Below are positions 13,194-15,731 of a stretch of 15,731 bases of DNA, one piece after another. Every line of letters begins with the position of its first letter. Positions within the stretch are counted from its first letter, which is position 1. Below the pieces are notes generated by a model. The model was not told where the DNA came from. It made no database searches and saw only the letters and a program-made list of their open reading frames with translations. This stretch comes from Phycisphaerae bacterium (lineage in GTDB: Bacteria > Planctomycetota > Phycisphaerae > UBA1845). The stretch covers positions 1-15,731 of the forward strand of contig BQJS01000110.1 of assembly GCA_021604825.1 (NCBI GenBank). Reading direction: 5' to 3'. A program made the position numbers and the translations under genes.

Positions 13194-15731
13194 ATGGCGA
13201 CCAAACTCAGATCAAAAATCATTTTGGCGAGCCTTCTGCTCACCGCTTGCCTGACACCGGCAAGAGGGCAGGTGTTTTCAAATAATTCTCCAATCATCAT
13301 TCCACCAGTGGAGGACAGCCCCTTTCCTCCCCACCCGGGGAATGGATACACGCAGCACATTGCCGCGCCCTATCCCAGCTCGATCGTCGTTTCGGGGATT
13401 ACCGAACCATTTGCGCTGGAAGTGACGATTCACGGTTATTCGCACACGAATCCCGTCAAGACAGACATCTTGCTGGTTCCGCCCAACGAGCAGCCGACGC
13501 GTAGTGTTGTGTTGATGCACGACATCCCGGGGAGCAACGACGCGGTGAATGCCACGCTGACATTCGCAGACAACGCGCCAACGCTTTCTGCGCCTGTCGT
13601 CACCGGTACCTACCGACCAACCATGGTGGGTACGCGCCCCGAGTTTAGATCCCCCGCACCATTTCCCAATCCAGGATACGCGACCAGCTTCAACGCGATC
13701 TACAACATGAACATCAACAACGTAAACGGTGTCTGGCGGCTTTATGTCATGAACTGGGGCGTGCAGGGTTTTCTCTTTGGAGATGCCGGTCTGATCTCGG
13801 GCGGTTGGAGCATCAATTTCATTTACGATTCGGATGGTGACGGCCACTTCGACAATCAGGACAACTGCGTTGACGTCTTTAATGACGGGCAGGAAGACGA
13901 TGACGGTGACGGGCTTGGAGACGCCTGCGACATATGCCCATCCGACGCGGACCCGGATCAAGCGGACACCGATAGCGACGGAATTGGCGATGCCTGTGAC
14001 AACTGTCCGCAAGTTGCTAACAGCGACCAAGCCAACAATGACGACGATTTTTCCGGCGACGTATGCGACAACTGCCCTGATGTCACCAACGGCTTGCAGT
14101 CCGACAGCGACGGCGACGAAATTGGAGATCTCTGTGACGACTGCCCGGGTATCAATATCCAAAACGTGACCCGAGGGACGGTGCATACGACTATTCAGAA
14201 CGCAATTGATGCCGCGTCGGACGGTGATGAAATCATACTCGCGCCCTGCGTGTTTCTGGAGGATGACATTACCTTTCCCAACGGGCGCGACTTAACCCTC
14301 CGCGGCGCCGGTGTGGACCAGACATTTTTGGATGGAGGTGACGACGATTCCGATTTCGTAATCTCGATCAGAGGTAGCGGTCAGACGGAAGCGACCGTGA
14401 TCTCAGATATGACGATCACCAACGCAGGAGCGTCTGCGATTCGCATCGACGACACAGCCCCAACGCTACGATGGCTTCGCTTCCAAGATTGCACCAATGG
14501 GAACGCGCTTGACCTGCGCGGTGGTTCGTTGGTCGAAAGATGCATATTCAGCGGAACAACAGCCGGACCTCAGGCGGTCTATGTTGTCCCCGATGCGAAC
14601 TATGAGCCGATCGTTTCGCAGTGCCTTTTCTACGCCAACACAACCAACCACGACATCATAATTGACGGTGATGGGACAAGTCAGTTGGTCAACTGCAACG
14701 TCACCGGAGCAGCCGATGGAGCCATTCGGGTGCGGTCCGGCGCTGAATTGGACCTGCACAGTTCGATTGTCTTGGGGAATATTTCAGGCGCGGGAGTCGT
14801 CAATGCCGGGTGGAGCATCTTTTCCGGTGCGACCGGTGACAACATTGATGGAACGCCAACGTTCGTGGACGAAGCCAATGGCGACTATCGACTGGCTCCC
14901 GGGTCTCTCGGAATTGACGCGGCGAATTCCGTTCCGATCGCCTTGATCGGTGGTGCAGGTGTTGACTTGGCCAATCAGCCGCGTGGTGCTGACGATTTGG
15001 GCACGGTCAATACGGGTGTGGGTTTCGTACAACACTTGGACATGGGGCCATATGAGTTCCAGGGATTGACCGACAGCGACAACGACGGCGTGGGCGATGC
15101 GGTTGACGCCTGCCCCGGATTCGATGACACGATCGACACGGACGGTGACGGCGCGCCGGACCAGTGCGATGTCTGTGCCGGTTTCGACGATTCTTCGGAT
15201 GCAGATAACGACGGTACTGCGGATGGCTGTGACCCGTGTCCCGAGTTTGCGAACGAAAGCAACACAGATTCGGACGGCGACGGCACGTTAGATGACTGCG
15301 ACACGTGTCCGATCTTCGACAACAACGTCGACGAAGATGGAGACGGCGTTCCCGACGGATGCGACATTTGCCCCGGTTTCGACGATGCGACGGAAGCGCA
15401 CGCCTGCGCCGACCCGCCGGTGGTCGCCGTTCCGACGGACCTGAACGAGGGTGATCGATACCGACTGCTATTCATAACGGAGGCACTCACGCGAGCAACC
15501 TCGGATGACGCGGCGTATTATAATGCGTTTGCCGCCGCAGAGGCATCTTTTGTGCCTCGACTCGACGCGCTGAATGCCTCTTGGACCGCGGTGGTCAGTA
15601 CGCCAGCAATCGATGCCCGCGACAATACGAGAACCAATTTCCAGGAATCCATCGGTGTTCCGGTCTATCTGGTTGATGGGTCGCGGCTGGTTGATGTGTA
15701 TCGGGATTTATGGATCGGCGGTGACCGATTC
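13194..15731 (+). CDS. Large secreted modular protein: P-domain, thrombospondin type 3 repeats, beta-helix (runs off right edge)
   Basis: 846 codons are visible with no stop. Residues 1-25 are an export signal; LTAC at 16-19 also fits a lipobox, so lipoprotein anchoring is possible. Residues about 55-210 resemble a proprotein-convertase P-domain (IVVSGI...VTIHGYSHTNP; VWRLYVMNW; GGWSINF). Residues 212-318 hold five Asp-rich thrombospondin type 3 calcium repeats (DSDGDG...DNC type, the fourth degenerate). About 319-620 is a right-handed beta-helix starting TIQNAIDAASDGDEIILAPC and closing with NGDYRLAPGSLGIDAANS and LDMGPYEF. Five more calcium repeats fill 625-735, then a segment (YRLLFITEALTRATSDDAAY...) seen in PEP-CTERM-type secreted proteins continues past the edge. 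AGGAG precedes the ATG by 9 nt. It is divergent from the ECF-kinase pair and may be its target. A surface or adhesive role is inferred. Confidence 0.88.
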   Translation, partial: MATKLRSKIILASLLLTACLTPARGQVFSNNSPIIIPPVEDSPFPPHPGNGYTQHIAAPYPSSIVVSGITEPFALEVTIHGYSHTNPVKTDILLVPPNEQPTRSVVLMHDIPGSNDAVNATLTFADNAPTLSAPVVTGTYRPTMVGTRPEFRSPAPFPNPGYATSFNAIYNMNINNVNGVWRLYVMNWGVQGFLFGDAGLISGGWSINFIYDSDGDGHFDNQDNCVDVFNDGQEDDDGDGLGDACDICPSDADPDQADTDSDGIGDACDNCPQVANSDQANNDDDFSGDVCDNCPDVTNGLQSDSDGDEIGDLCDDCPGINIQNVTRGTVHTTIQNAIDAASDGDEIILAPCVFLEDDITFPNGRDLTLRGAGVDQTFLDGGDDDSDFVISIRGSGQTEATVISDMTITNAGASAIRIDDTAPTLRWLRFQDCTNGNALDLRGGSLVERCIFSGTTAGPQAVYVVPDANYEPIVSQCLFYANTTNHDIIIDGDGTSQLVNCNVTGAADGAIRVRSGAELDLHSSIVLGNISGAGVVNAGWSIFSGATGDNIDGTPTFVDEANGDYRLAPGSLGIDAANSVPIALIGGAGVDLANQPRGADDLGTVNTGVGFVQHLDMGPYEFQGLTDSDNDGVGDAVDACPGFDDTIDTDGDGAPDQCDVCAGFDDSSDADNDGTADGCDPCPEFANESNTDSDGDGTLDDCDTCPIFDNNVDEDGDGVPDGCDICPGFDDATEAHACADPPVVAVPTDLNEGDRYRLLFITEALTRATSDDAAYYNAFAAAEASFVPRLDALNASWTAVVSTPAIDARDNTRTNFQESIGVPVYLVDGSRLVDVYRDLWIGGDRF

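Noticed and set aside
13278..14186. Minus-strand frame of 302 codons, Val/Ile-rich
   Set aside because: Antisense of the repetitive Asp-rich calcium repeats, whose codons read as Val/Ile/Arg on the other strand.
13827..15410. Regularly spaced repeats as a possible CRISPR array
   Set aside because: They are codon-level repeats of an Asp-rich protein motif in an open frame, not conserved DNA repeats with unique spacers.

Overview
The window looks like chromosomal DNA of a planctomycete or close relative. The reasons are an ECF sigma factor of the Sigma70_ECF type translationally coupled to a Hanks-type Ser/Thr kinase carrying TPR repeats, and a large secreted protein built from a P-domain-like module, thrombospondin type 3 calcium repeats and a parallel beta-helix. 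This is inference from gene content; no rRNA or other marker gene is present.

Left part (1-7296). A sigma-54-dependent activator (minus strand, C-terminus cut by the window edge) is divergent from a six-gene plus-strand operon. The operon encodes an AhpD-like protein, an NTF2-like protein (DUF1348 type), an exported isochorismatase/alpha-beta hydrolase fusion, an Old Yellow Enzyme-type ene-reductase, an Asp-nucleophile alpha/beta hydrolase related to haloalkane dehalogenases, and a PPOX-like flavin protein. The divergent region holds a near-consensus -24/-12 promoter (1571-1586) and three copies of an 11-bp repeat (1460-1504) where an enhancer-binding protein would sit. The activator's sensor domain has four cysteines spaced C-X2-C-X5-C-X5-C. 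The simplest reading is an inducible detoxification or catabolic pathway for an electrophile (epoxide, halogenated compound, activated alkene or peroxide). The substrate cannot be read from the sequence. The first three intercistronic gaps carry predicted hairpins; the last three genes are joined by ATGA overlaps.

Middle part (7297-9526). This is a patchy stretch. It has the 3' part of a tRNA-Gly gene starting at the anticodon (7558-7597), the classical footprint of tyrosine-integrase integration. It also has a DUF4345-like membrane protein (minus), a truncated exported protein with one YWTD-like repeat (plus), and a TPR fragment (minus) resembling the C-terminus of the neighbouring kinase. 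The fragment's orientation suggests the sigma-54 operon lies inside an integrated island whose right border is here.

Right part (9527-15731). The kinase-TPR gene and its ECF sigma factor (both minus, 4 nt apart) are divergent from a large secreted modular protein that runs off the right edge. The ECF/kinase pair is a candidate envelope-signalling module, possibly controlling the divergent gene.
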